The notes under the pieces: generated by a model
What the model was told of the DNA's origin: nothing
Seen by the model: the letters and a program-made list of their open reading frames with translations, nothing else
The model's database searches: none
Assembly (NCBI GenBank): GCA_008694505.1
Contig: VZDJ01000200.1
Location: 260,310 to 324,309 of the forward strand
Origin: Cyanoderma ruficeps
Taxonomy: Eukaryota > Chordata > Aves > Passeriformes > Timaliidae
Direction: 5' to 3'
DNA length: 64,000 nt
Shown: in pieces, positions 1-10,904 of the stretch
How the letters are laid out: the number at the start of each line of letters is the position of its first letter
Numbering within the stretch: the stretch's first letter is position 1
Translations under genes and position numbers: made by a program

Positions 1-931
1 ACCCTGGAACACCGTGGGTGTTGCATCCCGAGGGGCTTCCTACATTCCCAAGGTGCAGAATATTCCCGAGCCGCCTCTTAGCCACTGCTGCTCCAGCCTG
101 GCCCAGCAGAAGGTAATTAATAAATGATGGTTCATTAATAATTTCAGCCTGGGAAGCCCCTGTAGAGCCACTCAGCACAGGAGGGCGTCAGCAATTTTGG
201 GATGGAGTTGGGAGCCTGTAAAATTCCCAGGCGCTGTCAGAGGGGGGCAATCCCCCAGCTCCTGCTGTGAGGGGCCTCAGGGGACTTGGGATCCTTGATG
301 TCCCAACACAGGGGGTTTTGGGGGGGAGTGGGGGACCTCTGAGGGGAGGTTCAAGGGCTGATGCAGGACTTGGGTCTCCCTCTGTCCCTCCTCAGGAGGT
401 TTTGGGGGTCACTGTGGAGTCGAGGCCCCCCAGCACCCCACCTCGGGGGGCTTATTGGGGGTCAGCACCAGCTCCAAGCCCTCTTGGCCCACCTTGGGAA
501 GGTTTTGGGGTTATTGGGGTTCCCCGTTATCTGCTCCTGGGAGTTAACAGGGCACAGGAGCCCTGGGAGGAGAGGGAGTTCTCTGGAGTGAGGGTCCCCA
601 CCCTCCCAGGTGTTTGGGGTGCCACTGGCAGCAGCACGGCCCTTCAGGGAAGGTTGGAGCATGGCTTGGCCACGACACTGCTGGGGGGTGGGGTTGGGGA
701 CCCTGCCCGCTCCCCTCTCCCCCCCCCACCCCGGAGTCTCAAATCCTCAGCCTTCACCCCAAACCCTCCTGAAGGGGAACCCCAAAACCAGCTGGTTCAA
801 CTCCACAGGGACCAATTAGAGGCCAACAGGTCATTTAGTCCTGGGAGGAGGGACAGGAACACCCCAGGATGGGTGGGTGAGAATTAATTTAATTAAATAA
901 TTAGGATTAATTAAGGTTAAGGAAGGGGTAC
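1..931. other. Left edge, no recognised gene
   Basis: No reading frame here resembles a known protein. The first 200 bases hold an AATAAA near 118 on the plus strand inside an A/T-rich patch. That could be the poly(A) signal of a gene lying to the left, but no coding sequence is visible to support it. Bases 300-800 are G/C-rich with runs of G and open frames of low complexity. Bases 885-925 are A/T-rich (repeated TTAATTAA-like words). Confidence 0.5.
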
Positions 932-1034
932 CTTCTACAGAGATGGGCTCCAGGATGCCGAACTGCTTGAGGACAGCGATGAAGAGGAGGATGACAACGG
1001 CCACGGCACACAGCTCCATGCCTTGGATGCCCAT
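932..1034 (-). CDS. Possible first exon of a small single-pass membrane protein
   Basis: On the minus strand an ATG at 1034-1032 (a second in-frame ATG at 1019-1017) opens 34 codons. They contain a stretch of about 17 hydrophobic residues (around LCAVAVVILLFIAVL), then KQFGILEP and an acidic end. The frame stops at a good donor (AAG|GTACCC), so the exon would end at 932. The next exon should lie to the left and was not found. I do not recognise the family. Caution: the same bases read on the plus strand are acidic (repeated GAG/GAT/GAC codons) and are preceded by a plausible acceptor (TTCTACAG). Antisense of acidic codons always looks hydrophobic, so the strand is not certain. Confidence 0.35.
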
Positions 1035-1129
1035 GGCCCCTGGGGGGGTTTGGGGGGCTCCCCTCCCCCAAAGCCTGCGGGGGTGCGGCGCTGNGGGTGT
1101 CCCATAGTCCTGGGGACATTGGCCCTGTT

Positions 1130-1790
1130 CTCTGAGGACTGTCCCTGTCTCCCCAGGGCTGTCATTGTGCCGCTAAGTGTCATCTCCCCCCATGGCCATC
1201 TGTACCCATTGTCGCAGGGATGTCCCTTGGCAGTGTCCTGGGCTGGCCTTGTCCCAGAGTCTGCAGGGACACCAGCCCTGTCATGCTGGGGGTGTCCCAG
1301 CCCCATGGCCCAGAGGACACCATCCCTGTTCCCAAGGCCCCAAATGCATCTGTCTCCATCCCTCAGGAGGTTTCATCGTCCCCATTCTTCCAGGGGTGTC
1401 CCATCCTCATGATCCCAGGGCCATCATCCCTGTCCCCCATGGGGTGTCGCTGTCACCTCCAGGGTATCCCCAGCTCCTCCCCAATCCCCAAGGTGTCTCA
1501 TCCCCACGGCCCCTAGGGACATTGTCCCTGTCCCCCTGGGGGTTGTCCCTGTTGCCCCGGGGGCTGCGCTGTTCCCATCGCCCCTGGGATATTGTCCCTG
1601 TTCCCCCAGGAGTGCCCTACTGCCCCCAGGGTTCCCCTATTCCCCCCAGAGCGTCCCTGTCCCCCAGGGGTGTCCCATACCCAGGGCCCGGGGACACTGT
1701 CCCCATCCCTCCCCCCAGGCCTGTCCCTGTCCCATCGGGGGTGTCTCTGTTCCCGTGGGGGTCCCATCGCCCAGCCAAAATCTCAGCCCC
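1130..1790. repeat. Degenerate GGGACA/TGTCCC minisatellite upstream of COX5B
   Basis: The stretch is built from many imperfect copies of a C-rich word of the type TCCCTGTCCCCC..GGGGTGTCCC, roughly every 40-60 bases. Because the unit contains both GGGACA and TGTCCC it is partly self-complementary and could fold. It gives rise to overlapping low-complexity open frames on both strands, which I treat as spurious. A single N lies just to the left at 1094. Confidence 0.6.
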
Positions 1791-1799
1791 GCCCCCCGT

Positions 1800-1960
1800 G
1801 ACCCGCGGGCCCGCAGTGGGGGCGTGGCTCTGCAGTTTGTGGGCGTGGCCAAGGGCGGAGCTCCGGCCAGTGGCGCGCGGCTCCATCCCTCGGCTCCACC
1901 GCCCCGCCGAACGTCATTTCCGCTTCCGCCTGTGCCGGAGGTGCCGCCGCTCTCGCCGCC
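1800..1960 (+). promoter_or_regulatory. COX5B promoter region
   Basis: This GC-rich segment directly precedes the COX5B start codon. It contains GGGCGTGGC (KLF/SP-type) boxes near 1820 and 1840 and two closely spaced inverted ETS cores (TTCC at 1918-1921 and 1924-1927). Paired ETS sites bound by GABP/NRF-2 are known in promoters of nuclear cytochrome oxidase genes; that they are used here is inferred. There is no TATA box. Confidence 0.5.
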
Positions 1961-3152
1961 ATGGCCTCAAGGTTACTGCGGGTGAGCGCGGCCCTGCGGC
2001 TCCTGCCCGCGGCTTCTGCTCGCGCCGTGCCCGCCCGCCACCTCGGCGTGCCTGGTGAGCGAGGACCGGGGAAGCGGGGAAACGGGGGGGGAGCGGGGCA
2101 GGAACGAGCGGGACAGGGAGGGGGACAGGGGCGGGGTGTTTGCACCCCCGGTGTGACGGCGCCCCGCAGGGAACCTGGCCAGCGATGAGGAACAGGCGAC
2201 CGGGATGGAGCGGAAGGTGATGGAGGCCATGAACAAGGGTCTGGTGAGTGCCGGGGGTTGGGGAACCTCGGGAGGGTCTGAGGGGTTAGGGGTGAGAAGA
2301 TCTGAGGATCCCAGAAGGTTTGGGGAGTGCTCGGGTGATGGCGGGGTTGTCTGGACAGGGTGTTTCAGAATTTTGGTGTCCTTGGAGGGTTGCAGGGTCT
2401 AGGGTTGGGGAGTTCTTGGGAGGATCTGGGGGTCTCAGAGTTGGGGGAGTCTCAGGCATAGGGTGTCTCGGGGGTGGAACTGGGGGCTGCCAGGGTGGGG
2501 TGGTCAGTTTGAGGTTCTCTGGTACAGGCTGCCCTTAGGGGCCGTTGTGGGTCTGAGGGATGGAGGGGCAGGTGGGAGTTCTGGGGCGCTCACAGTCTGG
2601 GGGTGTCCCCGCTCACCCCTTGCCCATAGGATCCGTACAACATGTTCCGGCCCAAGCGCTACGCGGGCACCAAGGAGGACCCAAACCTTGTCCCCTCCAT
2701 CACCAACAAGCGCATCGTGGGCTGCGTCTGTGAGTGCCTCACATCCCTGTCTGTGTGTCTGTCCTGCCCCTGTGTCCTTATGTCCATCCCCATGTCCATG
2801 TGTCTGTCCTGTTCCTGTCCGTGTGTCCATCGCCATGTCTGTGTCTGTCCTGTCCATGTGTCCATCCTTGCATCCATGCCTGTTCGTGGTGTTCATGTGT
2901 CCATTCTTGTCCCTTGTCAATTTGTCCGTCCCCCCATCCATGCCCTTCCCACACTGTCCATGTCCCCTGTTCCTCTCCCCCATGCCTGTCCCTCCCTGTC
3001 CTGTGGTATCCCTGTCCCATGCTGTCCCTGTCCCCCCAGGTGAGGAGGACAACAGCTACGTGGTTTGGTTCTGGCTGCACAAGGGCGAGGCCCAGCGCTG
3101 CCCCTCCTGCGGTGCCCACTACAAACTGATCCCCCATGAGCTGCCCCACTGA
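1961..3152 (+). CDS. COX5B: Cytochrome c oxidase subunit 5B, mitochondrial
   Basis: COX5B is a nuclear-encoded subunit of complex IV on the matrix side of the inner mitochondrial membrane. Four coding exons join in phase: 1961-2054, 2170-2243, 2630-2729 and 3040-3152, giving 126 residues (human 129). The first 30 or so residues are rich in Arg, Ala and Leu without acidic residues, as expected of a mitochondrial presequence. The mature part begins after ARHLGVP. The zinc-site cysteines are present: two in GCVCEED at the exon 3/4 junction and two in [10 protein letters not shown] near the C-terminus. The start ATG sits in the context GCCGCCATGG. Intron 3 is filled by a TGTCC-type simple repeat. 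All residues expected of a working subunit are visible. Confidence 0.97.
2731..3030. repeat. TGTCCATGTGTCTGTCC simple repeat in COX5B intron 3
   Basis: Nearly the whole intron is a degenerate array of short pyrimidine-rich words such as TGTCCATG and TGTCTGTCC, about 10-14 bases each. It creates long spurious open frames rich in Cys/Pro/Val (plus) and Asp/Gly/Thr (minus). Confidence 0.7.
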
Positions 3153-4070
3153 GGGGGGCTGTGGGACCCTCCATCATCACCTCCCCGGGATCCCGGGGCC
3201 CTGTTGAACCCCCCTGAATCACCCCAGATAAAGAGGTTGTGTGGAGAGCCTGACTATGTCTGTGCTGAGGGGGAAGCGGGGTGGGGGGGATCAGGCCATG
3301 GGGGTGTCACCATGAGTGGGGAGGGGACATGGGGGTCTGAGGGGGCTGCCATGGCCTAGGAGCAGTATTTGGGGTGGGGGGACATTTCATTGTCCCTCTG
3401 TCCTGGGATTAGGGGCGTCCTGGGTGCAGCTCTGCTCGGGGGGGGAAAGCCTAGTGGGTCCTGTTGCTGCTTTGTCCCCTTTGAGCTTTCTTGCCCAGCC
3501 TGTGGGATGCCCCACTCCAAAAGAAGCCCTTGAGCACTGAGGGGGGTTGGGTTGGTCCCACAACGTTCTAGACAGATCACAGCCCCCCAGACACACAAGG
3601 TTACCCCCCAGAGCTCCCCCTGGGGACCTGTTTGTCCCCTTGGACGTGTGCTTACCTGTCCCGTGGGTGACGCCTCTGTGGGCAGGAGCCTTCTCCTGGA
3701 GGGCACCGATTCTGCTGGGCATCTGCGGCTCCATCTTCCTCTGAGGGGACTTGGAAGGCCCCACTAGGTGCCAAGAGATCCACATGGGAGCTCAGGAGCT
3801 GGCTGAAGGTTCCAAGCAGATCCTGGGAGGACCTGGTTGGTTCCCTTAAGATTCCCAGAGACCCTGCATGGTCCCAGGGTATCCCTTAGAGGCTGACACA
3901 TCTCTGACACAAGGATTCCCCTCAGGCAGGTCATCCGTATTGGGGGGTGGGGGGAGGATTGTGGGAGGAGTGTGGGTTCTGCCCTCCAGGCCCTGCTTAG
4001 GAGTCTGGGTGGGCCCCGGGAGCACCTGGAGGTTGCCCATCCAAAGGGTGGCCCCAGTGCTACTGACTAG
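3153..4070. other. COX5B 3' end and spacer to PURB
   Basis: The COX5B 3' UTR probably ends shortly after the poly(A)-like AGATAAA near 3226-3232, about 75 bases past the stop codon. From about 3250 to 4070 no gene is recognised. The sequence is mixed GC-rich unique DNA with low-complexity open frames only. Confidence 0.5.
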
Positions 4071-4600
4071 CCATGATGTCATCGATGATGTCGTGGTGAC
4101 TGGCCATGATGTCATGCATCATTGGCTGGAAGGGGTGGAGCTGTGAGCCTCACTGGCCAATGGGGGCTGTGATAACGGTGAGTGACAGCTGGGGGGGTGG
4201 GGCTTTGGCCCTCACGGACCAATGGAGCCTGCGGGAGGCTGTGAATGACAGCAAGGAAGGGCGGGAATCGCAACTCAATGGAGAGCCGGGAAGGGAGGAG
4301 CTGGGGGCGTGGCTTCCGGGATAGGAGCTGCCAGCGCCCGAGACTGACAGCCAGGGGGCGAGGCTCTGCTGCGGTAGAGGAGTTGCGCGGGGAGGGGGCT
4401 GCGGGGGAGGGGGCGGAGCACTGGGACTCATTGACCAATAGGAGCCAGCTGTGGTCGTGACTGACAGGCAGCAGAACTGCACCCAATCGAGCGGCGCGCC
4501 GAGAGGGGAGGGGGTTGCGGGGAGGGGCCTAGACCCAGCCACCAATGGGAGGCGAGGCCATGGTGACTGACACCTGGGGGCTGGACTCGGATCGATGGAA
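4070..4600 (+). promoter_or_regulatory. PURB upstream array of spaced CCAAT and TGACAG boxes
   Basis: Five diverged copies of a module of about 60-120 bases lie upstream of PURB. In four of them a CCAAT box is followed 25-27 bases later by TGACA(G/C): CCAAT at 4157, 4219, 4435 and 4542, with TGACAG/TGACAC at 4183, 4246, 4462 and 4567. A fifth copy has TGACAG at 4345 with the CCAAT position changed to GGGAT near 4317. Additional CCAAT boxes occur at 4121 (inverted) and 4483. CCAAT is the NF-Y site and TGACAG resembles TGIF/MEIS sites; binding is inferred. The left end (4075-4120) carries repeated GATGTCAT words resembling CRE half sites. Confidence 0.6.
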
Positions 4601-4684
4601 TTGGAGCGGAGGGGGCTGCGGGGCAGGGCCTGATGGGGGCGGAGCTTCGCCGGGGGCGCGCGGGGACGCGGCGGGCGGGGCCCC

Positions 4685-4772
4685 GGCGCACGTGACGGCG
4701 GCGGTGCGGCGGTGACGTCAGCGGTGTCGCAGCGGGGCCGGAAGCGGGCGGCGCGCGGGGCGGGCGGACAAG
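4685..4772 (+). promoter_or_regulatory. PURB core promoter with a palindromic CRE
   Basis: A CACGTG E-box lies at 4689 and a full palindromic TGACGTCA at 4713-4720, about 55 bases before the PURB start. The start codon is embedded in AAGATGGCGG, a YY1-like context frequent at vertebrate housekeeping starts. Confidence 0.5.
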
Positions 4773-5777
4773 ATGGCGGACGGGGACAGCGGCAGCGAGC
4801 GCGGCGGCGGCGGCGGGTTCGGGACCGCCCGCGGCGGGGCGGGGGGGGCCGGCCCGGCCGCGGGGCCCGGCGGCGGCGGCGCGGCCGGCCCCGAGCAGGA
4901 GACGCAGGAGCTGGCGTCTAAGCGGCTGGACATCCAGAACAAGCGCTTCTACCTGGACGTGAAGCAGAACGCCAAGGGCCGCTTCCTCAAGATCGCCGAG
5001 GTGGGCGCGGGCGGCTCCAAGAGCCGCCTCACGCTCTCTATGGCCGTGGCCGCCGAGTTCCGCGACTACCTGGGCGACTTCATCGAGCACTACGCGCAGC
5101 TGGGCCCGTCCAGCCCCGAGCAACTGGCCCAGGCCGCGGGGCCGCCGGGCGAGGACGGCGCCGGGCCCCGCCGCGCCCTCAAGAGCGAGTTCCTGGTGCG
5201 AGAGAACCGCAAGTACTACCTGGACCTGAAGGAAAACCAGCGCGGGCGCTTCCTGCGCATCCGCCAGACCGTGAACCGCGGCCCTGGCGGCCCGGGGGGG
5301 TTCGCGGGAGGCCCCCCCGGGCTGCAGAGCGGCCAGACCATCGCATTGCCCGCCCAGGGCCTCATCGAGTTCCGCGACGCCCTGGCCAAGCTCATCGACG
5401 ACTACGGGGGCGAGGAGGACGAGCTGGGCGGCCCCGGCGGCGGCGGCCCGGGCGGCGGGGGGCTCTACGGGGAGCTGCCCGAGGGCACGTCCATCACCGT
5501 GGACTCCAAGCGCTTCTTCTTCGACGTGGGCTGCAACAAGTACGGGGTGTTTCTGCGGGTCAGCGAGGTGAAGCCGTCCTACCGCAATGCCATCACCGTC
5601 CCCTATAAGGCCTGGGCCAAGTTCGGCGGCGCCTTCTGCCGCTACGCCGAGGAGATGCGCGACATCCAGGAGCGCCAGCGGGACAAGCTCTACGACCGGC
5701 GCGCCGGCCCGCCGGGACCCGGCAGTGGCAGCGGCGCCGGTGACGACTCCGACGGCGACGACGTGGACGACGACTGA
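4773..5777 (+). CDS. PURB: Purine-rich element binding protein B
   Basis: PURB is a single-stranded nucleic-acid-binding protein that recognises purine-rich (GGN) repeats and acts in transcriptional repression and RNA handling. The gene is a single uninterrupted frame of 334 residues (human 312), intronless as in other vertebrates. Three PUR repeats are visible: about residues 46-112 ([21 protein letters not shown]), 139-205 ([20 protein letters not shown]) and 240-295 ([20 protein letters not shown]). The N-terminus is a Gly/Ala-rich low-complexity region and further Gly-rich inserts lie between repeats II and III, which explain the extra length. The C-terminus is acidic ([11 protein letters not shown]). 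PURB rather than PURA or PURG is chosen from the [12 protein letters not shown] start, the GDDVDDD tail and the neighbouring H2AZ2, which is next to PURB in human. Confidence 0.96.
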   Translation: MADGDSGSERGGGGGFGTARGGAGGAGPAAGPGGGGAAGPEQETQELASKRLDIQNKRFYLDVKQNAKGRFLKIAEVGAGGSKSRLTLSMAVAAEFRDYLGDFIEHYAQLGPSSPEQLAQAAGPPGEDGAGPRRALKSEFLVRENRKYYLDLKENQRGRFLRIRQTVNRGPGGPGGFAGGPPGLQSGQTIALPAQGLIEFRDALAKLIDDYGGEEDELGGPGGGGPGGGGLYGELPEGTSITVDSKRFFFDVGCNKYGVFLRVSEVKPSYRNAITVPYKAWAKFGGAFCRYAEEMRDIQERQRDKLYDRRAGPPGPGSGSGAGDDSDGDDVDDD

Positions 5778-7564
5778 GCCGATCCCCCCAGCCCTTGACC
5801 CCTACGCCGGCCCCCCACCACCCCCCCCGGCCCCGGGGCGAAGGGGTCCCCAATCCCCCTTCCCAGTGACGGGGCAAAGGGGTCCCCGAAACCCCCAACA
5901 ACGATGGGGCGAAGGGGCCCCTGAGCCCCCCTACACCCCTCCCAGCAACAGGGTGAAGGGGACCCCAAACCCCTCACGTCCCCGCTCCCAGCAACGGGAC
6001 AAAGGTGTCCCCGAGCCTCCCACAGCAGCGGTGGGGCACGGGGGTCCCCAAGCCCCCTCCTCCTGCTGCCACCGGAGAGAGAGAAACCGCCCCAACCGTG
6101 CCGCCACCCGCGGGCCCCCTGCCCCCTCCCCGGCTCCTACCATGGAACCCCCAGCCCCCAGGACTCGCTGTTTTGGGGGGGGATGGGGGCTCACCCGCAG
6201 ACCCCTCCCAGTGCCGCCCCCCATCAAAACCAGGACCCGAGGGCCCCGGAGCCGAGCGGCAGCGCCGGGGGTGGGGGGCAGCAGAGGCACCTTGGACCAA
6301 CGGCCGTTCCCTCGGCTTGTGATTTTTCCTTCTTTTTTTTTTTTTCCTTTTCTCATCTTTCCACGTTTGTTGGTTTTTTTTTGGTTTTTTGGGGTTATTT
6401 TTGGGATGCAAACTCCGGGTGCCCGAACTGGAACCAGTCCCGAGCTGGCGGGTCCCTGACAGTTGGGGAAGATTTCCTCGGTTTTGCCGATTTCTGACCG
6501 TTTTTCCCCCCCTCCCCGTTTCCCGCCGGGAAGGGGGAGGCGCCGGCACAAAGCACAAGGAAAAACTGGACGGGGCGAACCATCTTCCCCTTCTCTCCAA
6601 ATAAGGCGCCTCCGGCCCCGTTTCACCAGGACCCGCCGGAATCCGCCCCTTGGCTTCACCCAAATTGGATTTTCCGGCCCCAAATCCGTGGCCACGCCCG
6701 GCCCCGGCACCTTGGGGGTGGATTTTGGAGGTTTATTGTTATTTTTTTGCCTCCTTTTGTCTTTTTTTACCCCCCTGGGCCTGGCTCTGGCGCCGCCTGG
6801 TCCCTGCAGCAACCTCGTATTAAACAAATTTTTCCACTCACAAATAGTCTTTTTTTTTTAATTCTTTTTCACTCCCTCAGCTCAGTCCTGCCCTTTCCAG
6901 AATTCCGGTTTTTCACCCTGTTTTCCCATGACTCTGAACTCCATCGCTTTCATTCCAAAGTTTTGCCTCTTTTTCTCCTACAGTTTCACCACTTCTAGGA
7001 CTTTTCTTTTTTTTTTTTTTTCCTTTTAATCCATTTTTGGGAGCCCAATCAGCTGCCTCCTTAATTTATTACCATGGATCTGGCATCTCCCTCTCTCCAT
7101 ATTTATTGGGAAGTGAGGAACAGCCGCAGACCCCTGGGGAGTCCCCCACGCTGCAGGGACGCTGCTGTCCATCCATCCGTCCAGCCCCCGGCCCCATCCC
7201 GCTGCTCCCGCTGCTCCCGCTGCTGTCGCTCTTTTTAAAGGGATTTTTAAAGTGAATTTCTTCCATTTATCCCATTTTTAAGCCTTCTCCGTCGCAAAGG
7301 ACCCGGATCCCTCACTCACTCACATGGGAGCAATAGTCTTTCCTCGATGGCCGATGTGTCTGTACTGTATTTTGTACCCTCAGGCAGCTCTTTCCGGTGA
7401 ATTCCTGCTGTATCCACCCATCCTCCTGGTCCTGTGTTCTTTGCCACGGAGAAAAACCATAAACCACGACGGCAACGACGGATTTGGGGGGGAAAAGTGC
7501 TCCCAGCCCCGCGGGACTCACCGGCGTCCAGCCGCGGGACCTCTCCTTTTATTTTTGAAGAGGA

Positions 7565-7719
7565 TGATATATATATATATATATATATANNNNNNNNNNN
7601 NNNNNNNNNNNNNNNNNNNNNNNNNNNNNNNNNNNNNNNNNNNNNNNNNNNNNNNNNNNNNNNNNNNNNNNNNNNNNNNNNNNNNNNNNNNNNNNNNNNN
7701 NNNAAAAAAAAAAAAAAAA
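7565..7719. repeat. TA dinucleotide run, N gap and A run
   Basis: A (TA)n microsatellite leads into an unsequenced gap (7590-7703, 114 Ns) followed by a run of about 16 A. The gap is probably caused by the simple repeat itself. Confidence 0.8.
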
Positions 7720-9024
7720 GGCAAAACCACCAAAATCCAGTAATAAATCCAAAAAAGCTCCCAGCATTGGCTCAGGGAGTCTTTCCTGGCCAGAGAAGTG
7801 CTGGATCCATGGACACAATCTCCCACAGCTCCATTTGGGTGGGAAGAGCAGAGCACGTCGGGGGAAGACAGCAGAAAAAGCAGCCAAAATGAGTTAAAAT
7901 AGGGAGAAAAGGGGATTTGAGGTGCCAGCTGGAGCAAGGGGAGCAGCCGTGGGGGCTGCCATGGGAGAGGGGATCTTGGGGGGTAGTTTTGGGGTTTTTT
8001 TCTCTTGGAGCTCCCCAGGAGCCATTGGGTGTTTCCCAGGAAAGCGAGACAACGCCGGCATCTCCCCTGAACCCCCTTCCCATCTCTGTGTGTATAGACA
8101 TGGCTGTGTGTACATAGCTCAGATTTGGTTGAGTTTTGGGTTGAATTCTGTAGAAAATGGGCAAATTGCTTTTGTTTTATTATTTTTAAACCACAAATAG
8201 GGGGAAAAATATCCCAAATTCCTGGTACTTCCAGCTTTGCTGCCCCAGAGGGGCTGATGGAGAATGCAATGATGGCTCTACAGAGAGAATATTGGAAGTC
8301 CTGTACAATGCCCCAAAACCCAGTGGAAAATACCCCAAATGGCTGGGTCTGAAGTGGGTGGTGCTTCCAGGGCAAGTTCAAACAGCTTCAATTATTTTTG
8401 CCCTAAAAAATATGGAAGATAATTCAGATTCTCCTGGCTTGTTTCCAGGCGATTTGGGGGCAGTGCAGGATGGTTTGAGGGGGCTGTGCCAGTGGTGGTT
8501 CCTCGTGTTGGTGACAAAACCAAGCCAACCCCTCGCTGGTCTCTCATAAAAAAGCAAAAAGTGGAAAAAAAATCACAAAAACCTGGAAAAAATTTTAAAA
8601 AAAGTAGCTGAGGGAGCACTGGGGGTATGCAGGGTGGTGCACCATGAAGCTCAGCAGGTATTCCCAGTGGGAAATCCAAGCTGGGTCTGTGGATGCTCCC
8701 AGATGTTCCTGCAGGGTGGGGCCTGACCACGGGTGGCATCACCCTCCTCATCCTCGTGGAGCCGGTAGAGCCAGTGGCACTGGAGCCAAGCCACACGTAA
8801 CCAGGATTAGGTGTTGGTGGGAGAACCCAGATCCGGTTGGGGCACCGGGGAAGGAGCACGACATGGCCTGGAGCCCCTGGGGTCCAGTCCCACAACAGAA
8901 CTCCAGAGGGTTCTGGCCTCAGAGCAGTGGCTGAGAGTGGGTTCAGCGTGGGTGACTCATGGGGCCCCAGCACACGGGTCAGGCCAGCCAGGAGGCTGGG
9001 ACAGCATCAGTGGGGAGAGCACTG

Positions 9025-9415
9025 GATCCTTCTCCAAGAGCCAGTCGCTCCCAGAGATGGATTCTCTGACAGCTGGGTCCTCCAGGAATTGTATCTTCCA
9101 AAAGTTGGGTCCTCTGAGTGCCCGATCCTCCTTCAAGAGTTGGATCCTTCAAGAAGTGGATCCTCCAAGAGCTGGATCCTCTGAGCACCAGATCCTTCTC
9201 TGAGTGCTAGATCCTCCTCCAGGAACCAGATCCTCCTCCAAGTTGGATCGTCTTGAGAGCTGGATCCTCCAAACACTGGACCCTCCTCTTTGAGCTGAGT
9301 TCTTCTCCAAGCAGCAGATCCTCCTCAGAGAGTTGGATCCTCTGAGAACCGGATCCTATGAATGTTGGATCCTCCTCCATGCACCGGATCCTCCTCAGAG
9401 CAGCAGATCCCGGGA
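9025..9415. repeat. GGATCC-cored minisatellite in the PURB 3' UTR
   Basis: Imperfect units of about 20-22 bases, of the type GAGCTGGATCCTCC, are repeated roughly 17 times. Most copies keep the core GATCCTC and many keep the full palindrome GGATCC. The surrounding UTR does not show this word. Confidence 0.75.
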
Positions 9416-10069
9416 GCGCCACCTCCCTCCCTGAGCGCTTGCCATGATGTCCCTTTGCTGAAAAGAGAAAAAAAAAAAATAAAGTTTTATTCCTGTTATT
9501 TTTTTAATGAAAGAAAAACAGAAACTAAAGCAAACCTGCACTTTAGGCAGCCGGGGGGGCCGGGGCCCCCGTGTCCCTTCCCTGCGGCCGGCGGGGCGGC
9601 TCCAGGGGCCGGAGGCAGGTCCTGGGTGTTACCACTAGCGCAGATGAGGCCAATGCGACGAACTCCTCCTGCTCCGAGCACTCCTGACGTAGCAGATTTT
9701 TGCAAATGGAGTTTTACAGTCTATATTTAAAGAATTGTATGTTTGTAACAAATAAAGTATGCGGAAAAGTGAATGAAAACAAGCCTGGGCCTGACTTGTT
9801 TCTTGGGGGTGCTATGGGGGGCCCTGGAGGCTGGAGCTGGTGCCACTGTTGCGAAGAGGAGTGGGGTGGTCACTCTGGCATTACAGGAACATGCAGGATG
9901 TCGTGAAGGCGTCCAGGACAAACAGGAAATGTGGGGTCCCTTACCTTGTCCTCGGGGGATCGCCTGACTCAGAGGAGTTGGGGGTATGAGGTACCAGCAC
10001 GGTGGGGAGGGAGAAGGTCTGGCGTGGCTTAGGCATGTTGTCTCACAGTTTAGGCTGGTGTGTGCATGG

Positions 10070-10475
10070 GTATAATGCGTGTGTGGGTGTGCGTAAAGTG
10101 TGTGTGAGGTGTGTATGCCATCACACTGCTGCCTGGTGGGTTTCTGTAAGGTGTGTGTGAAGTGAGTATAAGGCACTTGTGCCATCACATGGCTGCCTGT
10201 TGTGGGTGTGTGTGTAAAGTGTGTGTAAGGCGTGTGTTCCATCACATGGCTGCCTGCTGTGTGTGGGTGTAAGGCTGGGAGGGTTTGGCGTGGCACATGC
10301 GTGGTGTGTGTGCCATGGCAGGTGTGGGCACAGGTGTGTGTGCACAGATGTGAAAGGGTTGTGTGCCACACACACGACTGCGTGGTGTGTATCAGGCGTG
10401 TGTGCCATCACATGGCTGTGCCACACGTGCAGGTGTGTGTATTGGGCGTGTGCACAAGCACGGTGCCGTGCCCAG
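10070..10475. repeat. TG-rich repeat of about 60-70 bases
   Basis: Copies of the word GTGCCATCACATGGCTGCCTG preceded by GTGTGTAAAGTGTGTG-like sequence recur near 10108, 10170, 10237 and, more diverged, 10395. The array is a compound of a TG microsatellite and a longer unit. Confidence 0.65.
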
Positions 10476-10904
10476 CACTGCGTGCCGTGTCCCCCCTATG
10501 CCCGTGCTGTGTCCTCACCGGCGGTGCCGCAGCCCCCGCCTCCCACGCTGCGGCTCCCTGCGGGCTCGGGCTCATCTGAGGACACACGGGGACCCGGCTG
10601 CGCATGAGCCGCCGCCGTCACTGTCATTACTGTTATCGCCACCGGGGCCGGCTGCGACCCCCGAGCCCCCGGCCCGCATATCCCCGGGGCCGGGGGGAGC
10701 GACTCCTCTGGTCCCATCCCACCCCGCAGCTGCTCCGCTCCCCCCACGTCTGGACCCGGGGGGTCGGGGGAGCTAGGGACAGCTGGAGAGGCCCCGGGGA
10801 CAGCCGGGGGGCCCCTGGATGGAGCCCGGGGGCCCCAGCCCGCGGCAGTTGCTGCTCGGGGTGCCGGGAGCAGCTGCGGGATGAGGGGCTGGGGGCACCC
10901 TGAG

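Larger units (their letters stand above)
5778..9770 (+). other. PURB: Long PURB 3' UTR
   Basis: No other gene is recognised between the PURB stop and an AATAAA at 9751-9756. An earlier AATAAA at 9478-9483 could be an alternative site. The region starts C-rich, becomes T-rich around 6320-7020 (several T runs), and is interrupted by a TA dinucleotide run and an N gap at 7590-7703. PURB has a very long 3' UTR in mammals, so I read the whole stretch as UTR; no transcript evidence is available. It includes the GGATCC minisatellite at 9025-9410. Confidence 0.55.

Noticed and set aside
267..887. A 206-codon open frame on the plus strand
   Set aside because: It is Gly/Pro-rich low-complexity translation of G/C-rich DNA with no domain and no splice support.
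1177..2058. A 293-codon plus-strand frame overlapping the COX5B promoter and start
   Set aside because: It arises from the TGTCCC repeat and runs through the COX5B promoter and exon 1 in another frame.
2463..3152. Long Cys/Pro/Val-rich frames over COX5B intron 3
   Set aside because: They are read-through of the intron repeat; the splice sites and COX5B exons explain the region.
5931..6827. A 298-codon minus-strand frame in the PURB 3' UTR
   Set aside because: Composition is biased (Gly/Arg/Lys/Pro), no domain is recognisable, and it is antisense to a known long UTR.
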